DNA of 64,000 nt from Micromonospora sp. WMMD812 (GTDB lineage Bacteria > Actinomycetota > Actinomycetes > Mycobacteriales > Micromonosporaceae): positions 1,984,001 to 2,048,000 of the forward strand of contig NZ_CP114904.1 of assembly GCF_027497215.1 (NCBI RefSeq). The letters run 5' to 3'. The translations under genes were made by a program, and so were the position numbers. The notes below the pieces were generated by a model. That model searched no databases and was not told the origin of the DNA. It saw nothing but the letters and a program-made list of their open reading frames with translations. Of the stretch, positions 10,723 to 18,601 are shown piece after piece; within the stretch, counting starts at the first letter, position 1, and each line of letters starts with the position of its first letter.

Positions 10723-10795
10723 GATCGGCTCGGGTTCCATGACGTCGCGCTGTCACCGCACCCGACACCCCGACATCCCGGAACCCGAGCCGATC
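10723..10795. repeat. 16-bp perfect inverted repeat with 41-base loop
   Basis: GATCGGCTCGGGTTCC at 10723-10738 is exactly complementary to 10780-10795. No gene lies between the arms. Confidence 0.8.
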
Positions 10796-10800
10796 AACCG

Positions 10801-11064
10801 CCTGATCAACACCGGATCGCCCATATGGCGGTGACCGACAGACCAGGTCACCGCCCCATCGGCCCAACGGAGTGGATCACCCGGCACGGCCCGCCCCAGC
10901 CGGGAGGACGACCAGGATCGCCTCCCCCGCGGCAAGTCACCCGATCAACACCAGACCGCCCGAATGGCGGCAACCGACAGACCGGTACACCGCCACATCG
11001 GCCCAACGGAGCGGATCACCCGGCACCGCCCGCCCCCGCCGGGAGGTCGACCAGGACCGCCTCC
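10801..11064. repeat. Direct repeat, two degenerate copies with 139-bp period
   Basis: About 125 bases from 10801 recur from 10940 at roughly 85-90% identity by eye. Shared blocks include ATCGGCCCAACGGAG and GGATCACCCGGCAC. It ends just before the response-regulator stop codon. Confidence 0.7.
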
Positions 11065-11083
11065 CCGCCAGGATGGGCCGTGC

Positions 11084-11728
11084 TCAGGTACCGAGGTAGC
11101 GGAGGATCGCCAGCACCCGCCGGCTGTAGCCGACCGCGTCGGACAGGTCGAGCTTGTCGAAGATGGCGTTGACGTGCTTCTCCACGGCGCTCAGCGACAC
11201 GTGCAGCCGTTCGGCGATCGCCGCGTTGGTGTGGCCCTGGGCCATGTGGTGCAGGACGTCGCGTTCACGCGGGGTGAGGCGGGTGAGCGGGTCGGCGCGG
11301 TCCGAGCCGGCCACCACCTGGCGGACCACCTCGGGGTCGAGGGCGGTCGCGCCGGCGGCGACCCGGTCCAGCGCGTCGAGGAAGTCGTCGACCTGGGCCA
11401 CGCGGTCCTTGAGCAGGTACCCGACCCCCTCCGGACGGTCGGCGAGCAGCCGGCTGGCGTACCGCTTCTCGACGTACTGGGACAGCACGAGGACCGCGGT
11501 GCCGGGCCAGCGACGGCGGATCTCCAGCGCGGCACGCAGGCCGTCGTCGGTGTGGGTGGGCGGCATCCGTACGTCGGTGACGACCACCTCGGGTGGCTCC
11601 CGGTCCACGGCCGCGACCAGGTCGTCGGCGGTACCGACCGCCGCGACGACCTGGTGGCCCTCCTCGGCGAGCAGCCGCACCAGTCCCTCGCGCAGCAGCG
11701 TGGAGTCCTCGGCGAGCGTTATCCGCAC
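11084..11728 (-). CDS. NarL/LuxR-type response regulator
   Basis: This 214-residue protein has a receiver domain with acidic residues near ITLAEDS, the phospho-acceptor Asp52 in VVVTDVRM and the conserved Lys in GYLLKDR. A LuxR-type HTH follows (LTPRERDVLHHMAQG...IAERLHVSLSAVEKHV). The GTG at 11728 is the start; the frame upstream is the histidine-kinase gene read out of phase. The stop of the kinase overlaps this start by ten bases, so the two are translationally coupled partners. It should act as a phosphorylation-controlled DNA-binding regulator of unknown targets. Confidence 0.93.
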   Translation of the reverse strand: MRITLAEDSTLLREGLVRLLAEEGHQVVAAVGTADDLVAAVDREPPEVVVTDVRMPPTHTDDGLRAALEIRRRWPGTAVLVLSQYVEKRYASRLLADRPEGVGYLLKDRVAQVDDFLDALDRVAAGATALDPEVVRQVVAGSDRADPLTRLTPRERDVLHHMAQGHTNAAIAERLHVSLSAVEKHVNAIFDKLDLSDAVGYSRRVLAILRYLGT

Positions 11729-12858
11729 GGCAGCTCCGCCAGGACGGTGGTCGGCCCGCCGGCGGGGCTGTCCACCCGCAGCCGCCCGTCCAGAGCGGCG
11801 ACCCGGCGGGCCAGGCCGGACAGGCCCCGCCCGGAGGGGTCGGCCCCGCCCGTGCCGTCGTCGCGCACGCGCATCCGGACCTGCCCCTCCCGTACGCCGA
11901 TCTCGATCGTGACTAGGGTAGCGGCGGCGTGTTTCGCGGCGTTGGTGAGCGCCTCGCAGGCCACGAAGTAGAGCACGGTCTCGATGGACCGGGCGGGGCG
12001 TACCGGGAGGTCGCAGCGGATCCGCACCGGCACGGCGGAGCGCTGGGCCACCATGCCGAGCACCTCCCCCAGGTCGCTGTCGTCGAGCGCCGAGGGATAG
12101 ACCCGCCAGGCGACCTCCCGCAGCTCCTGGACCGCGCGCTGGACGTCCTCGTGCGCCTGCGTGATCAGCGCGTACGTCCGCTCGGTGTCCCGGCTGCGCC
12201 GGGCCCGCCCGAGCAGCATGCCGAGCGCGACGAGCCGCTGCTGCAAGCCGTCGTGCAGATCCCGTTCGATCCGCTGGCGCTCGGCGTCCACGGCCGTGAT
12301 CACACCGGCACGGGTGGCGGCCAACTCGCGGACCCGCTCCTCCAGCGCGGCCCGGGAGCCGGAGTCGAGCAGCCGTCGGGCCAGCCAGACGTCCAGCGCG
12401 CCGACGCTCGCGATGGCCTGGAGGTTCACCAGCAGCAGCACCGCGCCGATGACGACCTGCAGCAGGAACCCGGCCACGGTCAGGTCGCCGCGCACCGCGG
12501 CGCGCAGCAGGATCCAGGCGAGTACGAGCCCGATCGCGAGCAGCGCGATCGCGAGCGCGCCCAGCACGCCGGGCAGCGACCGGGCCGCGAGGTAGCCGAC
12601 CTCCCGCCACCCGGCGGTGCGCACGGGCGGCAACGGGTCGGCCGCGCCCAGCAGCGCGGCAAGCCGACGGCGCTCCCACCGCACCAGCGCGGCGAGGTAC
12701 CGCGTGATCAGCGGGCCGATCCGGCGGCGGGCCGGCGGCGCCAGCGCGGACCCGGCGACGGCGACGGCGGCGACGAGCAGGAGGACCAGTTCGACGGCGG
12801 CGGTCAGGACGCCGACCGCGACGCCGACGGTCACCCGCCCGCCCGGCAGGAGGGACAT
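11719..12858 (-). CDS. Two-component sensor histidine kinase, NarX/DesK-like
   Basis: About 379 residues. Several hydrophobic segments in the first 160 residues form the membrane sensor region. A HisKA_3 dimerisation segment (ERQRIERDLHDGLQQR, phospho-acceptor His202) and an HATPase domain with ALTNAAKHA (N-box) and RDDGTGGAD...GRGLSGLARR (G boxes) follow. The start MSLLPGG at 12858 is 32 bases downstream of the DedA stop. Its stop overlaps the response-regulator start. The signal is unknown; the DedA neighbour hints at an envelope or membrane-lipid cue. Confidence 0.92.
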   Translation of the reverse strand: MSLLPGGRVTVGVAVGVLTAAVELVLLLVAAVAVAGSALAPPARRRIGPLITRYLAALVRWERRRLAALLGAADPLPPVRTAGWREVGYLAARSLPGVLGALAIALLAIGLVLAWILLRAAVRGDLTVAGFLLQVVIGAVLLLVNLQAIASVGALDVWLARRLLDSGSRAALEERVRELAATRAGVITAVDAERQRIERDLHDGLQQRLVALGMLLGRARRSRDTERTYALITQAHEDVQRAVQELREVAWRVYPSALDDSDLGEVLGMVAQRSAVPVRIRCDLPVRPARSIETVLYFVACEALTNAAKHAAATLVTIEIGVREGQVRMRVRDDGTGGADPSGRGLSGLARRVAALDGRLRVDSPAGGPTTVLAELPCG

Positions 12859-12890
12859 CACGCGTCCGCCGGGCAGCGCGGGGGTGTGCG

Positions 12891-13697
12891 TCAACGCGCC
12901 CCGCCGCGGGGCCGCTCGTCGTCCGTCCACGTGCCGCTGCGGTAGATGGTGCCGCGACCGCTCGGATCGGGAACGCCCTGCGCCGGACTCGTCGCGGCCG
13001 ACAGGGCCGGTTCCTCCGGGTCCCGGGCGGCACGCCGGGCGCGCCGCACCCGGGAGACCACGAACCAGCCGACGGCCGCGACGCAGGCCACGATGACGAC
13101 GTTCTGCAGCGCGCCGACGTACCCCTCGACCATGTGCCAGTTGTCGCCCAACAGGTAGCCGGCGAGCACGAAGGTGGTGTTCCAGATCAGGCTGCCCAGC
13201 GTCGTGTAGAGCGCGAACGTGGCGATCGGCATCCGTTCGACGCCGGCCGGGATGGAGATGAGGCTCCGGAAGATCGGGATCATCCGCCCGAAGAAGACCG
13301 CCTTGACGCCGTGCTTCAGGAACCACGCCTCGGTCCGGTCCACGTCGCTGAGCTTCACCAGCGGCAGCCGCGCCGCGACCGCCCGGATCCGGTCCCGGCC
13401 GAGCGCGGCGCCGATCCAGTAGAGGGCGAGGGCGCCGAGCAGCGAACCGAGGGTGGTCCAGAAGATCGCCCCGACCACGCTCATCCGGCCCTGCCCGGCC
13501 ACGAAGCCGGCGAGCGGCAGGATCACCTCGCTCGGGATCGGCGGGAAGAGATTCTCCAGCGCCACCGCCAGGCCCGCGCCCGGCCCACCCAGCCGCTCGA
13601 CCAGGCCGGTCACGTAGCCGACGATCCCGTCCTGGGGTGGTTCAGCGTCCGCTGCGAGGTTTCCGGTGGCGAGCAGGACGAGCGAGGTTCCCATCAT
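12891..13697 (-). CDS. DedA/SNARE-associated family membrane protein
   Basis: About 268 residues. The DedA core includes ENLFPPIPSEVILPLAGFVAG, the glycine-rich GSLLGALALYWIGAALGR and FFGRMIPIFRSLISIPAG (split here into family motifs), followed by two further membrane helices and a charged C-terminal tail. DedA proteins are implicated in lipid-carrier flipping and membrane homeostasis. Two ATGs, at 13697 and 13694, follow a GGGGGG tract; either could start. It is the first gene of an operon with the kinase and response regulator, suggesting that the two-component pair responds to envelope state. Confidence 0.9.
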   Translation of the reverse strand: MMGTSLVLLATGNLAADAEPPQDGIVGYVTGLVERLGGPGAGLAVALENLFPPIPSEVILPLAGFVAGQGRMSVVGAIFWTTLGSLLGALALYWIGAALGRDRIRAVAARLPLVKLSDVDRTEAWFLKHGVKAVFFGRMIPIFRSLISIPAGVERMPIATFALYTTLGSLIWNTTFVLAGYLLGDNWHMVEGYVGALQNVVIVACVAAVGWFVVSRVRRARRAARDPEEPALSAATSPAQGVPDPSGRGTIYRSGTWTDDERPRGGAR

Positions 13698-13853
13698 GCC
13701 CCCCACGCTACGAACCGATCCTGGGAGCCGGCCATGAGGTACACCCTCCGGCCGGACCGCGGGACCGCACCCGGACAGGTGCGGAAAACCGCACCCCGTT
13801 GACGCCACGCGGCGATCCACCGCTCAGGCGGCCGCGCGGATCCGGACGAAAGA

Positions 13854-13891
13854 ACGCCCGCGGCATCCGGGGGGATTGGTGCCGCGGGCGT
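13854..13891 (-). terminator. Rho-independent-type terminator
   Basis: Perfect 12-bp arms (ACGCCCGCGGCA at 13854-13865 and complement at 13880-13891) with a 14-base loop. Read on the minus strand, the stem is followed by TCTTTCGTCC, a U-rich tail. It would terminate leftward transcription from the Ser/Thr kinase gene. Confidence 0.65.
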
Positions 13892-13954
13892 CGACCATGT
13901 CCAACGACGCCGACCCGCCCGCCATTCCACCGGCCCGCGCCGCGCCTCACCCGT

Positions 13955-14025
13955 CGATCATGCAGGTGTGGTGCCGGTTCCCGCGCGTTTCACGCCCTTT
14001 GCGCGGCGCCACAACTGCATGATCG
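13955..14025. repeat. Dispersed hairpin repeat, copy A
   Basis: Twenty-one-base arms (13955-13975, 14005-14025) match at 19 positions and flank a 29-base loop. The arm sequence CGATCATGCAGTTGTGG is shared with the element at 23722-23792. It starts 27 bases beyond the kinase stop codon, so it may form the transcript 3' end. Confidence 0.8.
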
Positions 14026-14051
14026 GCCCGGGGATGTGTGCGGGGCGCGGC

Positions 14052-15527
14052 TCAGTCGTCGTCGCTGTTGTCGGTGGGTATGTCGTAGTGGTCGAGCAGG
14101 GTGGTGAGCTGGTCTGCCGTGCGGGACGAGAGGCGTTGCCGCTCGACCGACTCGGCGATCCGGTCGCGCAGGTCCTCGATGCGTCGGGCCCGGTCCCTCG
14201 GCTTGTCCCGGGCGAGGTCGGCGAGGTCGTCGCGCAGCTCCTCGGCGGTCCTGCGGTCGATCTCATCCCGCAGCTGCGCCTGGGTGAGGATCGCCGCGAA
14301 CTCGACGGCCAGCTGGCGGAGGCTGACCGGCGCCGGTGGGAAGGTGCTCGGCGTGGGCGCCGTGCTCGTGGGCGGCGCGGGTTCCGGGGCGTCGGAGGTC
14401 GTCGGCGCCTCCGTCGTCTGGCTCGGGCCGGCCACCGGCGCCCGGCCCGGGTTCTCGCCGTCGCCGATCAGGAGCACCGCCCCCAGGGCGACCAGGAGCG
14501 CGAGCCCGGCCGCGACGAGCACGGCGATCGGGCCGCGGGACCGGCCCGGCTGCCGGGACGGTCGCTCCGGCGTGACACCGGCCGGGCGTGGCAGGGCCGC
14601 GGCGCGGTCGATGAGGGTGGGCGGATGGGCGGGGGCGACGGCGGCGCGTCCGGACGGCAGGGTGGGCAGGATCGCGGTGGGCGGGTCGGCCGGCTGGCCG
14701 GCCCCGAACCGGGTGGCGAGCTGGGCGGCGGTGGGTCGGCGGGCTGGATCGCCGGCGAGGCTGGCGAGGGTCAGCTCGGCGAGGTGGGCGGGCAGGCCGG
14801 GGATCCGCAACGGCGGCACCGCGGTGTGCCGCTCGTGCACCTCGAGCGCGTCCTCCCAGGTCTGGACGGGCAGCGGCGCCCGCCCGGTGAGCGTGCGGTA
14901 GAGCAGCGCACCGAGGGCGTAGACGTCGCTGGCCGGGTTGGGCGGGCCGGCGGTGAGCCGTTCCGGGGCGAAGTAGGCCGGGGTGCCCATCAGTAGTTCG
15001 CTGGTCTGCCCGGTGAGCTGGTGGTGCGGGCCGGCGAGCGCGGCGATGCCGAAGTCGAGGACCTTCGCGCCGGTCTCGGTGAGCATGACGTTGCCCGGCT
15101 TGATGTCCCGGTGCACCACGCCGATCCGGTGGGCGGCGGCGAGCGCCGCGGCGACCTGACCGGCCATCCGCATGGCCTCGGGCCAGGCGAGCGGCCCGCC
15201 GGTGAGCCGGTCGGCGAGGGTGTGCCCGTCGACGAGTTCCATCACCAGGTAGGGCACGACGTCACCGCCGGGCAGGGTCGCCTCGCCGTAGTCGTACACC
15301 TGGGTGACGTGCGGGTGGGTGAGCCGGGCGGCGGCGCGGGCCTCGCGCTGGATGGTGGCTCGCAGCTGCGGGTCGAGGGCGAACTCCCCCGCCAGGGCCT
15401 TCACGGCGACGGGTCGGCCGAGCACCTCGTCGTCGGCACGCCACACCTCGGACATCCCGCCGCGGCCGATGCGCTCGCGCAGGACGTACCGGTCGTGCAG
15501 GCGGAGGGTGGGTGTGAACGGCGACAT
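14052..15527 (-). CDS. Membrane-anchored Ser/Thr protein kinase, PknB-type
   Basis: About 491 residues. The N-terminal kinase domain has a glycine loop IGRGGMSEVW, catalytic Lys43 in VAVKAL, HRDIKPGNVML, DFGIA and the APE-like YFAPERL. A Pro/Arg-rich juxtamembrane region and one transmembrane helix (AVLVAAGLALLVALGAVLLI) follow. The outer region starts with a Pro/Thr-rich linker. It ends in a highly charged helical segment of about 100 residues (QLRDEIDRRTAEELRDDLAD...) in place of PASTA repeats. The start MSPFTPTLRL at 15527 is preferred because the 20 residues upstream in frame are not conserved-looking. Confidence 0.92.
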   Translation of the reverse strand: MSPFTPTLRLHDRYVLRERIGRGGMSEVWRADDEVLGRPVAVKALAGEFALDPQLRATIQREARAAARLTHPHVTQVYDYGEATLPGGDVVPYLVMELVDGHTLADRLTGGPLAWPEAMRMAGQVAAALAAAHRIGVVHRDIKPGNVMLTETGAKVLDFGIAALAGPHHQLTGQTSELLMGTPAYFAPERLTAGPPNPASDVYALGALLYRTLTGRAPLPVQTWEDALEVHERHTAVPPLRIPGLPAHLAELTLASLAGDPARRPTAAQLATRFGAGQPADPPTAILPTLPSGRAAVAPAHPPTLIDRAAALPRPAGVTPERPSRQPGRSRGPIAVLVAAGLALLVALGAVLLIGDGENPGRAPVAGPSQTTEAPTTSDAPEPAPPTSTAPTPSTFPPAPVSLRQLAVEFAAILTQAQLRDEIDRRTAEELRDDLADLARDKPRDRARRIEDLRDRIAESVERQRLSSRTADQLTTLLDHYDIPTDNSDDD

Positions 15528-15696
15528 GGGCGTCCAGTGTGCCTGGCCGGCGGCGTGGGCCACCACCCGGCGTGCCGGATTGCCCACCGCCTGGTGCGCT
15601 CTGGGGCTGGATGGTCGGTTTCGGACGTGGGTCGGGCCACCGGGGCGACCGGCCGGGCGGCCGCCCGGTGCGCGCGCCGCGCACCGGGTGGCGCGG

Positions 15697-15900
15697 TCAG
15701 GAGCAGCGGGTCGTGGCGGGCAGCGGCCGGGGCTGGATCCGGTCGGCGAGGCGGCGCAGGGCGCCGGCGGTAGCCAGCCGGGTGGGCGCGAGCCGGGCCG
15801 GACGGGGACGGTCGACCCGGACCGGCGCGTCCGGCCGGGCCGAGTTGACGTGTCGGTTCACCGCGTCGATGGCGGAGACGAAGCCTGTGGAGTGTTCCAT
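15697..15900 (-). CDS. Small hypothetical protein in operon with LacI regulator
   Basis: This 67-residue frame starts at ATG 15900 with GAGGAG seven bases ahead and two bases beyond the LacI stop codon, so it is probably translated with that gene. It is rich in Arg, Pro and Ala (VRVDRPRPARLAPTRLATAG) and has no membrane segment or recognised domain. Function is unknown. The ribosome site and tight spacing are the main evidence that it is real. Confidence 0.6.
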   Translation of the reverse strand: MEHSTGFVSAIDAVNRHVNSARPDAPVRVDRPRPARLAPTRLATAGALRRLADRIQPRPLPATTRCS

Positions 15901-15902
15901 GG

Positions 15903-16967
15903 TCAACTCCTCGGTGCGGGTCCGGTGGAGGTCCGGACGACGAGTTCGGTGGGCAGGAGCACGTGACCGGCCGCGGGGTCCGCGGGCGGGTCGAGCAGCA
16001 GTTCGGCGGCGAGCCGGCCCTTCTCCTCGGCCGGCTGGCGCACGGTCGTGAGTCCGACGGCGGCGGCCTCGGCGATGTCGTCGAAACCGGTCACCGAGAC
16101 CGGCGGCCCGGCGCCGGGGCCCCGCGCGGCGAGGGTGTCGAGGACGCCGAGTGCGAGGACGTCGGAGCACGCCAGCACGGCGGTCGGCGGGTCGGGCCGG
16201 TCGAGCAGGCCGGCGACCGCCGCGGCGGCCGCCCCCCGGTCGTTGCCGGCGGCGGTGAGGACGGTGAGGTCGGACCAGGACACGCCCACCTCGGCGAACG
16301 CGTCGGCGAACCCGGCGAGCCGGCCGTGGGTGGTGGGGTGGGGCACGTCGCCCACCTTGGACAGGCGCAGCGGGCCGGAGGGCACGTCGGGCAGCACGGT
16401 GTCGCCGAGCAGGGCGACCCGCCGGTGACCGAGGCTCGCCACGTGCGCGGCGATGCCCCGGGCGGCGTCCCGCTCGTCGATGCCGACGTAGCGGTGGGTG
16501 GGTTCGGCGTCGGGCCGGTGCGCGGTGGTGACGTAAGGCAGCCCTCGGTCGCGGATGGCGTCCAGGGCCCAGGTCTCGTCGCCGACGCAGTAGACGCAGA
16601 AGCCGTCCACGGCGGCGTTCTCGACCGCGCGCCGGGCGTCCCCGGGAGCCTGCGGCAGCGGTACGAGCAGCAGGCTCGTGCCGTGCCGCTCGGCCGCCGC
16701 GCTGACACCGGCGAGGAAGCGGACCGCGAAGGGGTCGGTGAAGGCGTACGACAGCTGCGAGGTGAACAGCACCCCGATCGAGCCGACGAAGCCGCGGCGC
16801 AGAGACCGGGCGGTCGGGTTGGGACCGGGGTAGCCGATCGCCTTCGCGGTGTCCAGGATCCGCTGCCGCAGCGCCGCCGAGAGCTGGTCGGGGCGGGCGT
16901 AGGCGTTCGACACCGTGCTGCGGGACACGCCGACCGCGTCGGCCACGGCCTGGAGGGTTGGCTTCAC
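15903..16967 (-). CDS. LacI-family transcriptional regulator
   Basis: This 354-residue repressor has an N-terminal LacI HTH (LQAVADAVGVSRSTVSNAY) and a hinge near NPTARSLRRG. Its periplasmic-binding-like effector domain includes YVGIDERDAARGIAAHVASLGHRR (family pattern), AVLACSDVLALGVL and VTGFDDIAEAAAVGLTTV. The start is GTG 16967, with GAGGGGGA ahead. A 13-bp-arm palindrome at 16976-17012 overlaps this ribosome site region, indicating autorepression. The small gene at 15697 follows directly. No sugar gene is adjacent, so the effector is unknown. Confidence 0.93.
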   Translation of the reverse strand: MKPTLQAVADAVGVSRSTVSNAYARPDQLSAALRQRILDTAKAIGYPGPNPTARSLRRGFVGSIGVLFTSQLSYAFTDPFAVRFLAGVSAAAERHGTSLLLVPLPQAPGDARRAVENAAVDGFCVYCVGDETWALDAIRDRGLPYVTTAHRPDAEPTHRYVGIDERDAARGIAAHVASLGHRRVALLGDTVLPDVPSGPLRLSKVGDVPHPTTHGRLAGFADAFAEVGVSWSDLTVLTAAGNDRGAAAAAVAGLLDRPDPPTAVLACSDVLALGVLDTLAARGPGAGPPVSVTGFDDIAEAAAVGLTTVRQPAEEKGRLAAELLLDPPADPAAGHVLLPTELVVRTSTGPAPRS

Positions 16968-16975
16968 CCGTTCCC

Positions 16976-17012
16976 CCTCTGGATCGATTCAGAATCTGTA
17001 TCGATCCAGAGG
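16976..17012. promoter_or_regulatory. 37-bp palindrome, probable LacI operator
   Basis: CCTCTGGATCGAT (16976-16988) is exactly complementary to ATCGATCCAGAGG (17000-17012). The 11-base centre is itself nearly symmetrical (TCAGAATCTGT). It sits just upstream of the LacI GTG start and reaches into its ribosome site, which fits an autoregulatory operator. Confidence 0.7.
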
Positions 17013-17085
17013 TTAGCCGAACATGTCGATGTCGGTCAACACCGAAGGCGGCGAGCCGCCCGAACGACGTCTCGCCCGGGACGCG

Positions 17086-17973
17086 TCAGGCGGGCTTGAG
17101 CTCGTCCCGCAGGCGCTCGAGAAGCTCCCGGGTTCGCTCCGGCGGCTCGGCCTCGACGCAGAGCCGCTCCATGGCCAGCGCGTAGAAGTCCAGGTCGTCC
17201 CGCTTGTCGAGGTAGAGCGCGCTGGTCAACTGTTCGATGTAGACGATGTCGGGCAGGTCCTGGTCACCGAAGCGGAGGATGGTGAAGGCGCCGCCGGCGG
17301 CGGCGTGCCCGCCGGCCGCGAACGGGATGATCTGGAGCCGGATGTTCGGCGACCGGGTCGCGTCGATCAGGGCGGTGAGCTGCCCCCGCATCACCTCCAC
17401 ACCGCCGATCGGACGGCGCAGCGCCGCCTCGTCCACCACGGCCCACAGCTGCGGTGGATCCGCCCGCCGCAGCAGTTCCTGGCGGCGCATCCGCAGGTCG
17501 ACGCGCCGGGAGATCTCGGCGGGACTGGCGTGGCCGTGGCCGAGCAGGACCACCGCCCGGGCGTACTCGGGGGTCTGCAGCAGCCCGGGAACGAACTGCA
17601 CCTCGTAGGTGCGGATCAGCGCGGCCGCGGCCTCCAGCCCCAGGTAGGACTGGAACCAGCTGGGCAGCACGTCGCCGTACCGGTGCCACCAGCCGGGGCT
17701 GTTCGCGTCCCGGGCGAGCTTGAGCAGCACCTCCCGCTCGTCGGCGTCGGCCACACCGTAGAGGGTGAGCAGGTCGGCGACGTCGCGTTCCTTGAACCCG
17801 ACCCGGCCCAGCTCCATCCGACTGATCTTCGACTCGGAGGACCGGATCTCCCAGCCGGCGCCCTCCCGGGTCACCCCGCTGGACTCGCGCAGCCGGCGGA
17901 GCTGGGCACCGAGCAGCATGCGCAGCACGGTCGGCCCGGTCGCCGGGCCGCCCTCGGCGGGAACCATCGTCAC
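17086..17973 (-). CDS. XRE-type HTH regulator with DUF5753 sensor-like domain
   Basis: About 295 residues. The N-terminal HTH (LGAQLRRLRESSGVTREGAG...SESKISRMELGR) is followed by the DUF5753 region (YEVQFVPGLLQTPEYARAVV, LWAVVDEAALRRPIGG, IPFAAGGHAAAGGAFTILRF). This architecture is abundant in Streptomyces and Micromonospora and is usually paired with a DUF397 protein, as here (18102). Members such as WhiJ affect development. GTG 17973 is chosen because GGAGG lies seven bases ahead. The natural ligand is unknown. Confidence 0.9.
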   Translation of the reverse strand: MTMVPAEGGPATGPTVLRMLLGAQLRRLRESSGVTREGAGWEIRSSESKISRMELGRVGFKERDVADLLTLYGVADADEREVLLKLARDANSPGWWHRYGDVLPSWFQSYLGLEAAAALIRTYEVQFVPGLLQTPEYARAVVLLGHGHASPAEISRRVDLRMRRQELLRRADPPQLWAVVDEAALRRPIGGVEVMRGQLTALIDATRSPNIRLQIIPFAAGGHAAAGGAFTILRFGDQDLPDIVYIEQLTSALYLDKRDDLDFYALAMERLCVEAEPPERTRELLERLRDELKPA

Positions 17974-18101
17974 GTGCCGACCTCCGCGTACCGCGTGCGG
18001 TCGGGCGCCCCGGCCCGGCCGACGTGTAAGCATGCCATGGACCGACAGTGAGGCGAACTCCTCCGGACCGGCGGTTCGCCGCCGGGCCGCGCGGTGACCA
18101 C

Positions 18102-18341
18102 TCAGGCGATCAGATGGTCGAAGTCGCCGTCCCGGGCGCCGAGCACGAAGGCGGCGATCTCGTCGACCGTGTAGATCAGCGCCGGCCCGTCGGGGTGCCG
18201 GGAGTTACGCAGCGCGATGCCGGCCCCGCCGGGCAGCTCGGCCAGTTCGACACAGTTGCCACTCGGGTTGCTCCGATGGCTCTTCTGCCAGTTCAGCGGG
18301 GGTAACTGGGCGGCGGGAACACCGTTCGACGGCTGCTGCAT
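18102..18341 (-). CDS. DUF397 domain protein
   Basis: This 79-residue protein carries the DUF397 core: WQKSHRSNPSGNCVELAEL, IALRNSRHPDGPALIYT and the acidic end FVLGARDGDFDHL. DUF397 proteins are thought to act as small partners of adjacent DUF5753 HTH regulators, as in the whiJ-type loci of Streptomyces. The ATG at 18341 has AAGGA about eight bases ahead. It lies 128 bases upstream of the regulator gene on the same strand, so the two probably form a functional pair. Confidence 0.9.
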   Translation of the reverse strand: MQQPSNGVPAAQLPPLNWQKSHRSNPSGNCVELAELPGGAGIALRNSRHPDGPALIYTVDEIAAFVLGARDGDFDHLIA

Positions 18342-18426
18342 GCGGAGCGTCCTTCTGTTCAGGAGCCGGCCGATGCCGTGGGAGGAGCGGTGGCGGCGCG
18401 GAGGGAGTGTCGACATCGGACGGTAG

Positions 18427-18454
18427 TGCACGTGCATCTGCTATTGCATATGCA
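18427..18454. promoter_or_regulatory. Twin TGCA-NN-TGCA palindromes, candidate operators
   Basis: TGCACGTGCA (18427-18436) and TGCATATGCA (18445-18454) are both perfect 10-bp palindromes with centres 18 bp apart, in the divergent region between the DUF397 and GGDEF genes. Spacing close to two helical turns suggests cooperative binding on one DNA face. The regulator at 17086 is the obvious candidate, but this is inference. Confidence 0.45.
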
Positions 18455-18601
18455 TCGGACGGCGAGCATGATAACGCACGTGTACGGTGCCGAACCGTTC
18501 ACGGAGAGTTACCTGACCTGGGCCTTCACCAGGGAGAACGAGGGCCCGCCCGGCACGCCGGCAGCGGCGGGCCGCGGGCGGGACGCGCGATGGGAGGGCT
18601 C

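Larger units (their letters stand above)
10186..11083. other. Repeat-rich non-coding stretch of about 0.9 kb
   Basis: No credible gene was found. The stretch holds three copies of a CAACGAC-type repeat (10385-10593), a long-loop 16-bp inverted repeat (10723-10795) and a 139-bp-period direct repeat (10801-11064). It separates the secreted-protein gene from the end of the DedA/two-component operon. Any promoter for the secreted-protein gene should lie near 10200-10300; none was clearly recognised. Confidence 0.6.
13698..14051. other. Non-coding stretch between the kinase and DedA genes
   Basis: These 354 bases carry, from right to left: the 13955-14025 hairpin repeat, a CAACGAC-family repeat (13893-13935), a terminator hairpin (13854-13891) and the leader of the DedA operon. 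No gene is supported. Confidence 0.6.

Noticed and set aside
10385..11064. CRISPR array
   Set aside because: Repeats are few, degenerate and unevenly spaced, with no regular spacers and no cas genes nearby.
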